Assembly (NCBI GenBank): GCA_013368315.1
Contig: JAACJM010000179.1
Coordinates: 1-64,000 of the forward strand
Origin: Tetrapyrgos nigripes
Taxonomy: Eukaryota > Basidiomycota > Agaricomycetes > Agaricales > Campanellaceae
Length of the DNA: 64,000 bases
Direction of reading: 5' to 3'
The notes below the pieces were generated by a model that saw nothing but the letters and a program-made list of their open reading frames with translations, did not search any database and was not told the origin of the DNA. This document shows positions 20,793-32,756 of this stretch, in pieces. How positions within the stretch are numbered: position 1 is the first letter of the stretch; every line of letters begins with the position of its first letter. The position numbers and the translations under genes were made by a program.

Positions 20793-22304
20793 ATGCCTTC
20801 ATCTACGAAGCCTTCAAAAGGCTCGAAATCTAATGCAAAATCTCCGTCCTCATCTAAAGGATCCAAGAAGAAAAATGCGGACGTGAAGGTGGTACCCGTT
20901 CCTGAGCCTACTGTAGAGGAGGACGAAAGCCAGGACGAAGACTACGAAGAAGGTGGAGATAAAGATGAAGAGGAGGAGAGTGGTGAATCAGAAGATAGCG
21001 AGGACGATGGAGGAGTGGACGAAGAAGGGATGGAAAGGCTGATAAAGGCTCTCGGAGACGATGGACTAGACGAATTTGACCAGGCACAACTTGGGGTGTT
21101 GGCTGGAGATGATGATGACGAAGACGATGATGATGCTGAGGAAGGAGACGAAGATGCAGAGATTCAAGGCTTTGACGCTGAAGAAGAAGAAAACGACTCA
21201 GTCTCTGGAGAAGAAGACGACGAAGAGGCAAATTCTGATGATAACCAAGACGAAGATGAGGAGGCTGACATCCCACTGGAAGACGCAGAAACCGTCGACG
21301 AGGACGCTATTGCGCGAAGAAAAGTCGAAATTGACAATGAAGTATGAGTCCTTATTTTTTCTTGTCGATTTATTTTCTCATATAGGTTCTCTATAGCCTG
21401 CCATGGCGCGTATCAGAGAATCAATCCAACTCGACTCATCATTATCATGGACCGAGACGCTAGTCGTGTCCTACCCCTACACAATTGACGTGGATGTCGA
21501 AGACGACCTCAACAGAGAGCTTGCCTTGTAAGTCTTGCGACCCTACTCACTTTGCACGTTTTGGTCTAATCGAATTCTTTTGCGCAGCTACAAACAAGCT
21601 CTACAAGGAGCTACCGAAGCCCGCAACCTTGCAGCAAAACATAGCTTCCCATTCACAAGACCGTCAGACTATTTCGCCGAAATGGTGAAAAGTGACGCTC
21701 ATATGGAACGTATACGACAACGTCTCCTAGACGAGAGTTCATCTATCAAAAAGAGCGAAGAGAAGAGGAAGGAAAGGGAGGGCAAGAAATTTGGCAAGCA
21801 GGTGCAGCTTGAAAAATTGAAGGAGAGAGAAAGAGGCAAGAAGGAGATGGAAGAAAAGTTGAAGGGTCTTAAGAGGAGTAAGAGTCCTTGTTTTTTCGTT
21901 GATGGGTATCGTCGTACTGACTGGATTTTTTCCTCCGTTTTCCAGAGAGAAAAGACATCCTCGACAACCCCGACGCAGACGACGACGCTTTCGACGTCGC
22001 AGTCGAAGACGCCATTTCTGACCGTCCTGCCAAACGTGGACGGGGCGGTGGCTCTGCCGGCGGTTCTAAACTTCCTCGACATGCTCGAGACAAAAAGTAT
22101 GGCTTTGGTGGTGCAGGAAGGCGATCAAAACAGAACACTAAAGATTCTACGGACAACTTTGACTTTGGGTCTAGGAAGGGTGCGAGTGGTAGTGGAAGGG
22201 GCGGGAAAGGTGGACGTGGAGGAGGAGGACGAGGACGAGGACGAGGAAGACATAGCTCAAACCGACTGGGCAAGTCGAGGAGGATGGCCGCTCGTGGCAA
22301 GTGA
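20793..22304 (+). CDS. EBP2: rRNA-processing protein EBP2 (EBNA1-binding protein 2 homologue)
   Basis: EBP2 is a nucleolar factor needed for 27S pre-rRNA processing and 60S subunit assembly. Exons 20793-21341, 21397-21527, 21588-21877 and 21946-22304 join cleanly across introns of 55-68 bp. The N-terminal half is highly acidic, as in fungal EBP2. The conserved domain starts at MARIRESIQLD and includes ELAFYKQALQGATEARNL, PFTRPSDYFAEMVKSDAHM, the coiled-coil KKFGKQVQLEKLKERERGKK and KRKDILDNPDADDDAF. The tail is Gly/Arg-rich with an RGRGRGRH stretch, typical of nucleolar proteins. The start MPSSTKPSKGSKSN was chosen because upstream codons lack family character. Confidence 0.93.
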
Positions 22305-22708
22305 TGGGTAATTCTTTCTAATAGCTGTGTGGTACCTTCGTGCAGGGTCTTCACAATAACATTTCGTCGGGCTATGTCCAGGTGTCCTCTTCACTAAGTC
22401 ATTCATCATTCATGAAGCAAACATAATACGGAAATCTAGGTGTACAAACTATTGAACAAAGACATACACACCACAGGAGCGCGTCGAAAGACATCTCTCT
22501 GCAGTGAGTATTGCAATACTGGGCCGTCGCGCAAACACAACGTGTGTTATATCCCATGCGCATCACACCCGCATAATGCATCTAGAGCGCCAAAGCGCAG
22601 ACCAGTCCCAAGAAAGGCCCAGCGACGGTAATGGGCGAATCGATATCATGGTCAATGCGACCAAGATCTCGAAGAGGGAGTCTGTCCACCAACGGCACAG
22701 ATCTACAT
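22305..22708. other. Convergent 3' region between EBP2 and the minus-strand transporter
   Basis: About 400 bp lie between two facing stop codons. Nothing else is seen; it presumably contains both 3' UTRs. Confidence 0.5.
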
Positions 22709-25700
22709 CTAGTGTACAATCACCCTCTGCCCACCATTCGCCTTCCCAGCATCTCCAGCGTCTTCTTTCAGGAACAGCACACAAGTCCCAGCTAGACAGA
22801 ACACAACGACACTAGTATACACAGGAACCGCTCTGTCTATGCTTAAAAGCACACCACCCAGTAAGGGGGCGATCATTCCGCCACTATCAAGAGGGACGCG
22901 TTAAAAAAAATGGTTAAGATGCTAAAACAGAGATGAAACGTACACTCTCGAAAGGGCTGAAGCAATTCCACACGCCGTTCCGCGGACTATATAGAGAAAT
23001 CGATCAGTAGGTTGCGCACAGATCAGAAATCCCTCAACCCAAACCCACCTTCAGTACCAAAAATTTCCGGTGTCCAACCGTACAAAACTGCCCACATCGC
23101 CTAAAAGACATTAAAGACATTTTCGTCAGTTTGTACGAAACATGTACAAGTGGTCATAATTATGGACGTACCGTAGCACTCAAACTAATGCCCACTGTCG
23201 TGATCCTCACTGCCCAAGTACTCTCTACCCAAACGAACACAACGCAGAAAAACGCTGTGACGAATGTGCTGCTGGCGAGAGACCAACGTCTACCTAGGGA
23301 GGAGTTGACCATGTATGCACCGAGCTAGATCGAGGATTGAAAGATAAGGATAGAAGGAAATGTCACGTCAGTACGGGGTCTATTCGCATCCAACCAAAAG
23401 CCAAAGGTGATGCGAGCCTGATACCGGGCGGACGCGAGAAGAGTGAAAAGAGAAAAGTAGATGAGGAAGAGGAAGAAACGAGGATGACAAAAAGTAGCGA
23501 TATGATACGAGATGAGATCATGACCCACGACGCCGAAACCAAATTTCCAACGCGAAAAATGGGTGGCCGAAACAAAATAGAACAAGAAGACTCACAATAG
23601 CTCCAGGACATCCTCCAATCGTAAAAATAACCACATCCCACAAACTTGCTTCCAGGGATTTCTCCTGTGGCTCGGTGACACTTGATCGTGACCCTGATTC
23701 CAAGAGCTTGGGTAGGAAGACGTTGAACATTGTGTATGCTGGATAAACAGGTGATCAGTACAGTTATTACTCAGTGACCATTCATCAATCAATCCAGAAG
23801 CCGGCAGCCAGCCTAAAGGAGCTAGCTGCCAGCCTCAGTGAAAACGATTACGAAGGGTCAGGAAGAAACATCCGGTTAGCCTGTGAAGAGGGAGGCGGAA
23901 GTAATAATAGGGGGGCAAAACGGAGATAGAAGAACAGGACGGGATAGCGGACGTCCCGAGCAAGGTCCAAAAAGCTTTACCCGGGGACCAAATGACGGCA
24001 AGAATTCAAAGCAGAAAAACCAGAGAAGGAAGAAGAGAAAGAAGAGAAAAACACCCACCCAAACTCATCCCAAACCAAGCTCCCCAAACCAACAACGTCG
24101 TGGATAACCACTCTGGGGTCAACACCATCATAACTCTATCCCACCAAGCCCACAGAGGTTTCCTAATCCATCTAGGAAGGGCAGTACACAGCCTTCTTTC
24201 ATACACTGATGAACGACGTCTTGATAACATCGAAGCCCTCGACGTAATGCGTGACCGCCGACCTGGCCGTATAGGGCGAGGGGTACGCGTGTAGGACTCT
24301 TCCTCTTGCCTATGGCCGTCTTGGCGCACCCCAGTACCCTCAGCATCCGTCCCAGGAAGATTAGCCTCCACTTTAGGTGGCGAAGTAGTAATAGACGCAT
24401 AGTTGACGACCGTATCAGTTCCTGCTCGATTCAAAAGGTCCGCGCTAGACAACGTCGACGTACGAAGATCGGGGCCTCCCAATGATTCTGATTGAGATTG
24501 AGATTCTTGGATTGGATCTCGTCGTTCTTCGGCCTCGAGGTCTTCCGTGGATTTTCTCGCGAGGAAAGGTTGGTTTTCTCCGTCTCCTTGATTTTCTACA
24601 CTGGTACTTTGCTGAGGACTGGTCACTATCCCCGTGCCCGGACCTGCGGCACCCTGGCTAGGTCTCTCGTCATTTACGTCTCCCAGATCAAGCTCGAGAT
24701 CTGATCCGTTAAACTTTGAAATCATCTGTAAACTTTCCAAAGCTTCTTGATGTCGACCGGCGTGGACGAGATACCGCGGTGATTCGTGCAGACGGAAAAA
24801 GACTATCCGTGCGAGGAACATGGAGAGGGTCTGGTATGCATAGTGGTTTTGAGTATGATATGAAACAACAGGAAAAGTTGGTATATGCGCTCACAGTCAA
24901 ACCGAGTGCTCCCAAAAGATATTTCCATCCTTTATTTTGGGTTTCTACGTCGCAGATGACTCCAGGCTCTGGATTCAGAGGACAAGAATTTTGAGGAACC
25001 ACCAATAGAGCGACAACGGCTGACAAGACAGCACCAAAGGAAAAGAAGACCGAGAGGGCTGTGACGAGATATTGCTTGCCATTGGGCATATGTTCAAGCA
25101 GGAGTGTGCCATCTGTTGGCATTGAGCCCTATGAATGAAAGTCATTAATGCAGGAGATTGGAAGGATGCGTTGCATACCCCAACAGCACTTCCTAGGAAG
25201 AAGAGAATGACGCATATAGTCGTGAATGAATTGGCTAACGAAGCCAATAGTCCAAATGAAGACGTGAAGAAAAGCGTCAGGTTGAAGGCAGCACTCCGAC
25301 CCATAAGATCTGAGCCTGTAGAATGGTGAGACATGGCAGTATCCATCGATATGATAAAAGCACGTACAGGTTCCCCAACCCACGGCACCAAACATCATCC
25401 CAGCAAACATGGAAGAAGAGAGCGTTCCAATGTAAGCGTCTGACACTGTAAAAGAGGGTACGTCAGAGAGACATCCAGAAGAGAATGGAAAGGCTCGCCC
25501 AATGGCGGACACGCGCACGCACCAGAGTAATGTTGCTGGACACGAGGAAGGATAATAGCGACGGCTTCAATCCACATCTATAGTATGCATATTACGAGTA
25601 AGTCCAAGCATAGATGAACCAAAAGTACGTTGTCAGCCATCCATCCTGCAATAGATGCTCTGTTAGTATCTGCAAATGAAGAATTGCGCAGGTGATACTC

Positions 25701-25936
25701 ACCGAATCCGCACAGAGATAACAAAGTCCATTGGTAGCTTCCCATTCCAATGCGATCTATAGTCCTATCAAGCTACGAATCTAATCAGCAAATCTTTCCG
25801 AGACGAGATACGTTGCGCTCACTGGTGTCCGCCCGTCATTGAGCAGCTGCTCCTCCACATCATCGTCGTCGAAGTCGTTAAAGGACATGTCTGGATCAGA
25901 CCAGAAGACAGAAGCGCGGGGAGTAACAGACGCCAT
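22709..25936 (-). CDS. MFS transporter, SV2/SVOP-like
   Basis: The start at 25936 gives MASVTPRASVFWSD with an acidic lead (FNDFDDDDVEEQLL). Many short introns follow. Ordered family marks are RIGMGSYQWTLLSLCGFGW, MADNMWIEAVAIILPRV, YIGTLSSSMFAGMMFGA, DLMGRSAAFNLTLFFTSSFG, PTDGTLLLEHMPNGKQYLV, FRLHESPRYLVHAGR, SLGRRWSLASSTFVTAFF and FGTEVRGTACGIASALSR. The last residues are GGQRVIVH before the stop at 22709. This is the SV2-related general-substrate MFS branch, with about 12 TM segments; the substrate cannot be told. The central cytoplasmic loop (about 24100-24720) is unusually long and hydrophilic, rich in Ser, Glu and Arg, and may be a regulatory phospho-region. Confidence 0.82.
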
Positions 25937-26261
25937 TCCATTTATGTATGGTGCAATACCCGCTCGATCTCTGAGTAAGACTGACTGAGGAAATTGTCAG
26001 CTTGTACTAAGGCTTAGGCAGCGCGCGAGCAGGCCGTGCGTGAGAACCAGTTGCCTTTTCCAGAGTGAGAAACCAGGTTTCCTTTTTGGAATAATTTTGA
26101 CGTCAGGACTCAGCACCCTCCACAGTCCACTACGGCTCTCCACCGCGATGGAGAAGAGTTTTCCCCTCTCCGACTCACCTGAACGCTTGTTTTTTATTTA
26201 TTCCCGGTATTCCAGCTCAAAATAACCCCCCTGCACGCCCGCTCTGCCGTAAATTAGCTCG

Positions 26262-26344
<83 letters not shown>

Positions 26345-26647
26345 GCAGGGGGGGGGGGGGGGGGGGGGGGTCAAAGGTAGGGGTACTCTTCTGTCTTACG
26401 CCCGTGTCTGTCTGTCAATGTCGGAGGCCTTCCAAAAGAGCAAATTCCGACGACAGCCTCACAAAGTGAACACAAGGACATCCATGGATTCTAAAAATAC
26501 CCTCTCCTAAATCTATCGATCTATTCATAGTCCGAAAAGCATAATGGTATCAGGGTGCAGGTATAAATACCTCTCATCCTTTACTACGATTCACCTCGCT
26601 TTACAACCTTCCATCACCCCCCTACCCAGCGTTCCACTACCGAAACC
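25937..26647. promoter_or_regulatory. Divergent promoter region containing an A81/G23 homopolymer pair
   Basis: This region lies between the minus-strand transporter and the cysteine-rich peptide gene. A TATAAAT box at 26562-26568 is 80 bp upstream of the peptide ATG. The 81-base A run and 23-base G run are listed separately. Confidence 0.6.
26262..26370. repeat. A81 tract, CTGCA, then G23 tract
   Basis: A is uninterrupted from 26262 to 26342, followed by CTGCA and an uninterrupted G run from 26348 to 26370. The junction reads as a PstI site, CTGCAG. It sits in the shared promoter region of two divergent genes. Confidence 0.9.
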
Positions 26648-27372
26648 ATGAACCCTACCCAATCCGACGCAGCAAAGACCACCCAGCCTCAGGCTGCTAT
26701 TCAAATGAGTGAGTTTTCTCTCCCATAATCCGGTCTCAAAGTCTCCAAAGCTCATCGTCATCGACAAATATTTTCTAGGCGTCGTGAACCCCGCTCAACC
26801 CTCAGGAACTCAGCAGGAACAGGAACACAATCACCATCAACATAAAGTCTCTCGTCTGCGTGGTGGAGGTGCAGGCAAGGTGCGTTTGCTCTACCAGTCT
26901 TTTTCCGCTCAAAGTCCACCAATATTGATGCTCATGGCTTCGTGCTTTCCACCCAATTAGGATTGCTTCCTAGGATTATTCGGATGTTTCCTTTGTTTTG
27001 GTACGTCCCCACCTGCTTTCCCAAAAATATACACACGCTCATTAGTATGCTCTAGAGTGTTGTGAGGTGTGTATCATCTGCCAGTCGGTGGTTTTTTTCT
27101 TCCTATGTCAAAATCGGGGCTACTGTATCCCTCGTACCTGAGAATGACTGGACTATCTCCACGTCTATTTTCTATTCTTATACGCATCTATCTATTTACA
27201 TTTCATCAACGCCTGACTGACTTCCGCCCTTTCCTTGTCTCCATAGGGCTGCTGCGACTGCATCGCAGACATCATTTGTGCGTCTCTCGACCGTCTAGCT
27301 CCTTGTCAGTGCACTAAATCCTTCGTCCCCTTTCAACTATTTGTAGGCTGCCCATGCGAGGTTTGCTGTTAA
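26648..27372 (+). CDS. Small cysteine-rich CYSTM-like peptide, six exons
   Basis: Exons 26648-26708, 26779-26879, 26961-27000, 27056-27066, 27247-27277 and 27347-27372 total 270 nt, 89 residues. The N-terminal half is polar (Gln, His, Asn) and ends in RLRGGGAGK. The C-terminal 35 residues contain 13 cysteines in the pattern DCFLGLFGCFLCFECCEG then CCDCIADIICCPCEVCC. This resembles cysteine-rich transmembrane-module (CYSTM) tails, which in other eukaryotes sit at membranes and are linked to stress responses. The fourth exon is only 11 nt long; without it the frame is lost. Exon joins are strongly supported because each adds cysteine-rich sequence in frame up to a TAA. A TATA box lies 80 bp upstream. 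Confidence 0.85.
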
Positions 27373-29509
27373 ACATCCCCATATGGATCAAGCTCCCGCT
27401 GCGTTTCAGCATCCTCGGCGCCGTACGAGGACATACTTACGCAGTCCACATGTACACAGCATGTACCTCCCCGAGATCCGGTCATCGCTGCTGCTAGTTC
27501 AATTTACTCCTTTTTCACTTACATTTTCACCACGACGAATCACAATCGTGTTCTCGTCATGCCATGTCGGGCGCCGGCTCTTCTATTTCTGTATGATGTC
27601 TGCTGTATTATTGTCTTGTTTGCTCGATGCATCCTATCAATTTCTACGCGAACTTCTAACCATGAACCATAACCAAGACCAAAACCAAATCGCATAGCAT
27701 TCTGAATGCAGATGGGGCGCGACCCACATTTCAGCCGTCAAGAACTGATAAACATAAGGCCTACATGGTCGGTCACCCCTAGTCCGAGGGCTAAGACTTG
27801 CGGTTTTTCGACTAGCCCCAACCAACCCACCTCTCTGCCTGACGTACGCGGAGCTCCGGTCATTTCAAAATTGTCAATTTCTTTTTTGGTATGGAATTAG
27901 CGATATGCAGTACTAGTGATCATTGAGGCCAAAGTGAGGCGCAGACTCAACGTCACTTTCATTCAACTGGGTATTATTAGGGGCCTCTCTTATCTCAAGG
28001 TTCTGTAGTTTGCTGTAACCTTGGAGTCAAAGCTGGGTCAAATTGAAAGCGCAGCTCTGCAGCGAAGGTGTCGGCGAAGCGTCAGAAATCAGTAACTGAC
28101 GTACGTCGACTGTAAAACTAGCTAGTTTGAATTCGAAGCAAAGGAGATCTCCGTCATCCTTGTGGTATACGCAGTCATTTTAATTATTACTGTCAGTGAT
28201 AGTGATCAGCGGTCCAGCGCTACACTAGTAGTACTACTATAAGTACATAGTGGTGAATGATACAAATTATGACGAGGAGTTGACAATGACGGGCTCGGGA
28301 AGCTGAGAGGCTAGGCATGTACATGTGGCCAACATGTGGCGGCTTTACTTATAGCCTACCCTAGTAGCGAGTAGCGCTAACACTTCCAATTTTGGCGGTA
28401 ATACATACATATGCACGCATCCAAACTCCAGTATTATTTTTAGCCATCAGTGAAAGCCCGGATAGCCCCGAAACGTGTATAAATAGAATTACGCCGGCTC
28501 ACAAAAGCTACATAAGGCTACATAGATAGATTACACCGGGACCGGACTAAACTACTGATACTTTTACACAGTAATGATGCGCGAAGTAGCTAACCGTGGA
28601 ACCAATTACTGAATCACCGGGGCAACCAACAAGGCAATAGGGGCAACGTCCTGGAGAAGACCAGGGTAGACCGTCTACCACCTTGAAGCGCTATAAGGCG
28701 GCGCAGAGACAGAGGACGTTAGGTACAATTGCAACGTAGACATGTCCATTACCACTGTACCGTGACGGAAGGTCGGACTATGTATACCGGTACCGAAGTA
28801 CATACTACTGCTACTATTGCAAAAATTCCCAAGCAGAATTTGCCGAAGCCTCAGGCCCTAGCTTCGTTAGGGTCTGGCTGTGAGAGACTAGCCTCGGGCT
28901 TTTGTTTGACTGGTTCTCCCAACTCTAAAGTTTGAATCATTCCTAATCTTAGTTTCTCAGGGAGTCGTCGAGTCTTTGAGCCAATTTCGCGATAGATATT
29001 TCCATATTCCCTAGTCAAGAGCGATGACCACAAGATGACCAGGACATTCCTAGGATCAAGCTATACTCAGGCCGGAAGTCCGTGAACGGTAACGAGTGGC
29101 ATGTTCGTTGTAATACTAATTGAGAACTTAGGACCACGGGTATCTCCAGAACCTGAAGACATTACTACGATCTCAGATAAATACATTGTACATAGGAATT
29201 TGAAAAACGGAGCTAATAGCGCTATGTAGCACATGTACATAGTATATAACTACAACAATGAGAAGACAAGAAGTACAGAAGGCAGTTAGTTTCTTTTGGA
29301 TTTATATTTGTACATGAGACGACGCTCGATAACCGGACAGGCCTGGATCCATCAATGCCACGACACTTTGCATTTCGCTTTCTCTCTGCAAACCCATATC
29401 CACAGTCGCTTCCCAGTGGCAAGCAAATCAAATCTTCTTTTCCATCTTCACAGAGTTGCGCAGAACGCTTGCTATTCCCTCCGTACCCTTTCCCAACCAC
29501 AGTGAAGAC
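27373..29509. other. 2.1-kb intergenic region, no gene seen
   Basis: This includes the 3' region of the cysteine-rich peptide gene. Short open frames occur on both strands but have no splice support, composition or motifs. I see no transposon ends or RNA gene. Confidence 0.5.
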
Positions 29510-32025
29510 TCAATCCTCAGGCTCTCTGGGATACTTCCTACGGTACTCCAAAAACTCATTGAGATCCTCAAGCTCAAACTCTGCCGGTTTAGTCAAATTA
29601 TGAACATCCGCGCCATGTTCTTCGAGTACTTTAAGACGTTTGGCTGTGTCTGGACGAGAACGGTTGACAGAATAGATTTTGATACGGTGGCAGGAGGAGG
29701 TTACATGGAGGTCCCAGCTGCGAGAAGGCAGGTGTTAGAAGTGTTAGGAGTGGTGAGGGAAAGGAAAGGAAAGGAAACCAAAATATGAGGATGGAAGGGA
29801 TGAAGGAGACGAGAAGAGAAGCATCTACTCACTTCCATGCAGATCTCACAAACGTAGGTTCAGTATTATTTGACGAATCCCAAGTACGCACGCAGAACTC
29901 GAGCCAACCTTCAGCGTCTGTCGGGAGATCGATCTTCCAGAGTCTCCAAGCGTGGTAGTGCTGTGGATGTGGATAGTATTTAGCATAGGCCAAGCCTAGG
30001 TACAGCGTAAGGTACTCACCTTCTGCGTCATATTTTCCTCCGGTACTGCGTACCATACACTTCCGCTGTTAGAAGGATAGGATATGAGTACGTATGCAAA
30101 CTCGAAGAATGGCTGGAACGCAACCCACCCATCATTAGAAACCTCAACTCTCTGTACCCAATTTCCACCGCCACTGTAAGCCCATCCTTTCAATGTGACC
30201 TTCCCATCATGAACAATGACTTGTTTATCGAGAGGGAAGATGATGGCGCTCCTAGAGAGGAAGAACGTGTCAGTAAGATAGTTACACGCATCAAGTAGGT
30301 TATAGCCATTAATGATAGAAAAAGGGAATGCCTTGACGGCAGAGAGGTAGTAAGTGGGATCTAATGTACTCACGAAACAGGCATCGCTTGGATAGAGAAC
30401 CCATTCGAATATTTGACGTTCTGTTTTCCTATCTAGTTATGTAAATTGAACGCAAAAGTCAGCATATGTAAGAACTTCTCCAATAACGACAGTAAACAGG
30501 TCCTCCAGGCTCCAATGCCGAGAGACTCACCTGCGGCGTATAATACAAATACTCCTGGCTCTGTACCGGTCCCAAACTCGGTTCAGCTAGAGCATTAATC
30601 CTATAAACCCATTTACAGCTCCTTGCACCGATGTACCCCGTAACGACAACGCGTAGTGGGTACCCGTGAATCTTGGGAAGAGGTTCCCCGTTCATTTCCC
30701 AAGCGAGTAGGACTTCTTCGTTATGGCGAACTTTGCGCCAGGGGACGGAGACGGCGTAGTTGTAGACATTGTTTTTCCTGGAGGTACATGGGCAGAGGAA
30801 AGGATGAGAGGTTTGGGAGAAGGGGATTGCAGGAAAAGACCAAAACAAGAAACGCAAACGCACTTGAAGTAGGTATCAGCACCGATAAACTCGAGGTGCT
30901 TACACTCAGGAAGAATACCGCCGCAAGCAATCTTGAGGACTTTCTTCAAAGCGACACCACGATATACGGCAGTTCCACTGGTAGGTATGTGATTCAACGT
31001 CAACAGGAGGCTTATATCACTAGCAGTAACAAGAAGGTCAACGTACATAGCACCTTCACCTGTGTACGTGGTACGAAGGTTAGCCAGAATCCTGAGATGG
31101 ACAGGGATGAAACGTACCCCAAGGAGCGTTAATCAATTCGTCTCCGTCTCCTGGGTATTGCTGGATTTGCTCGATACGGCGCTGCAAAACAAAGCACAAG
31201 GCTGTCAGCATGTTCAGAACTTGGTAGATAACAGCGGCAGAGCTCACAGTTCCACTGCATTGGAGAGTAACGGTAACTGTCTCTTGCCTGAAGCGGGGAC
31301 GTTATTAGTCCAAACGCACACAGCAAGAGAAATATTGACAGCAACATACGGGAATTTGGAAGGGTCCTTCAAGTCTTTGAATGATATCTTGACGGGGTTC
31401 TTCACCAAACCTCCAACTTCGATCTCGAAAACGTCTTCGTTGATATCTGGGACTCCACCGTGGTTACGGATACTACATCTTGTTGTCAATCCACTGGGAT
31501 CGAATGACAGAGAAGTCAACTCACAAATGACACTTATTCGATGTAATCTTCCCTTCCATAAGCTGGTCTCTCCTCGTCTCACCATTATACGGGAAATCCA
31601 GCAAATGAATCATGTCGGGTTTTTCCTTCTGGACAGTTTCCCAGCTAAAGTCGACGATGCCCTTGAGTCCAAGGACTTCGTGATATTCTTTCCAGCGATG
31701 ACCGATGAGCACGGGGTTTGTGTCTGGAAGAGGAACGAATTGGAATTCTGGGTATGGGTAAATCGTCAGTGTCAGTTCGGTTGAGATCTAGTCTGCATAC
31801 CTGGGATGGGAGTGAACTTCTTAGTATCAAGTATACGCTTCGCAAGGGCCTTTTTCTCTGGGTACTTCTCCCATTCGACGTAGCTAAGCGAGAGAAAGAT
31901 GTCATTTAAGGACACGCACACCTTGACAGAGCAAAATTCCCAAAAACGTACCCCGTCCAGCCTGCTGTCTCCTCAGCAAATTCCTTCTTGACGTCGACAC
32001 TGTTCAGGTCGATATCGCTCAACAT
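29510..32025 (-). CDS. SUOX: Sulfite oxidase-family molybdenum enzyme
   Basis: The enzyme oxidises sulfite to sulfate using a molybdopterin cofactor. The assigned start is MLSDIDLNSVDVKK at 32025, but open frame extends upstream to an acceptor near 32085 (STYHPGLSTLQPASN), so another 5' exon is possible. Ordered marks are TAGWTGYVEWEKYPEKK, NPVLIGHRWKEYHE, HLLDFPYNGE, the Moco-domain entry IRNHGGVPDI, VTVTLQCSG with the molybdenum-ligating Cys, RRIEQIQQYPGDGDELINAPW, and, after removing a short intron near 30990-31050, GEGAIGTAVYRGVALKKVL. GYIGARSCKWVYRI follows. The dimerisation domain then has LKGWAYSGGGNWVQRVEVS and ends LNEFLEYRRKYPREPED. No cytochrome b5 domain is visible, as is common in fungal members. 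The gene is transcribed away from the F-box gene. Confidence 0.87.
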
Positions 32026-32756
32026 GTTGCTTGCAGGTTGCAAAGTCGAGAGTCCTGGGTGATAGGTACTGAGATAAGCTAGAGCAGGAGAGTGTTAGAT
32101 GGTTCCAAGTAATGGCAGAGGACCCTCAAGATGTCAAGAAATTTCGAACGGATGACGTTGGTTAATACGTGGGGGTTGTGCAATTTGGCTATTCTTATAG
32201 GTGTAGTCCTCTTGTTCTTTGTCCCAGGGTTATCCCACCCAAGACCGTATGACCGTTGTACATGTATTGAGTGAAGATATCGATGGATTTCGTATTCGTC
32301 GAAGGATGTCATTCGGCCATGAATGACACTGATTCCGTATCATATTGGTGAAATTGTGAAATTGGAGAAGCTGGATTGGCAGTTGGACCGCTCTATGACC
32401 AAGTTCCAGAAGATAAGAGATAACAGAAACAAGTCCCAAGGCAGGATAGCAGGGCAAATCATCGATGAAAGCTTGAGTAGCAACCTTGCAACGTTGAGGT
32501 ACTAGTAGTAGTCTGAACAGAATTCGGAACCGACTTTGAACAACTGCACCATTTTACGTTTTATCCTTTCCTACTACGTTAGTTCAATACCTGGCCTCAA
32601 ACTTGGAAACATCTCCTTACCAGTGCCACTCCCTTAGCCTATGTTTCCAACGGACAACGCCTTTGTTGATGATGTCAGAATGAATTTCCGGCTTACTCAC
32701 CTTTCACCTTGACGGGCTCCTCTGCTCGGCTCGCTACCTGCCCAACTCTGCAACAC
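32026..32756. promoter_or_regulatory. Divergent promoter region of the sulfite oxidase and F-box genes
   Basis: The region is about 730 bp. Minus-strand open frame around 32312-32079 (MTSFDEYEIHRYLHS...) might be a 5' exon of the sulfite oxidase gene, since a plausible acceptor (CTCTAG) lies at about 32085. It shows no family motif, so I leave it unassigned. Confidence 0.4.
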
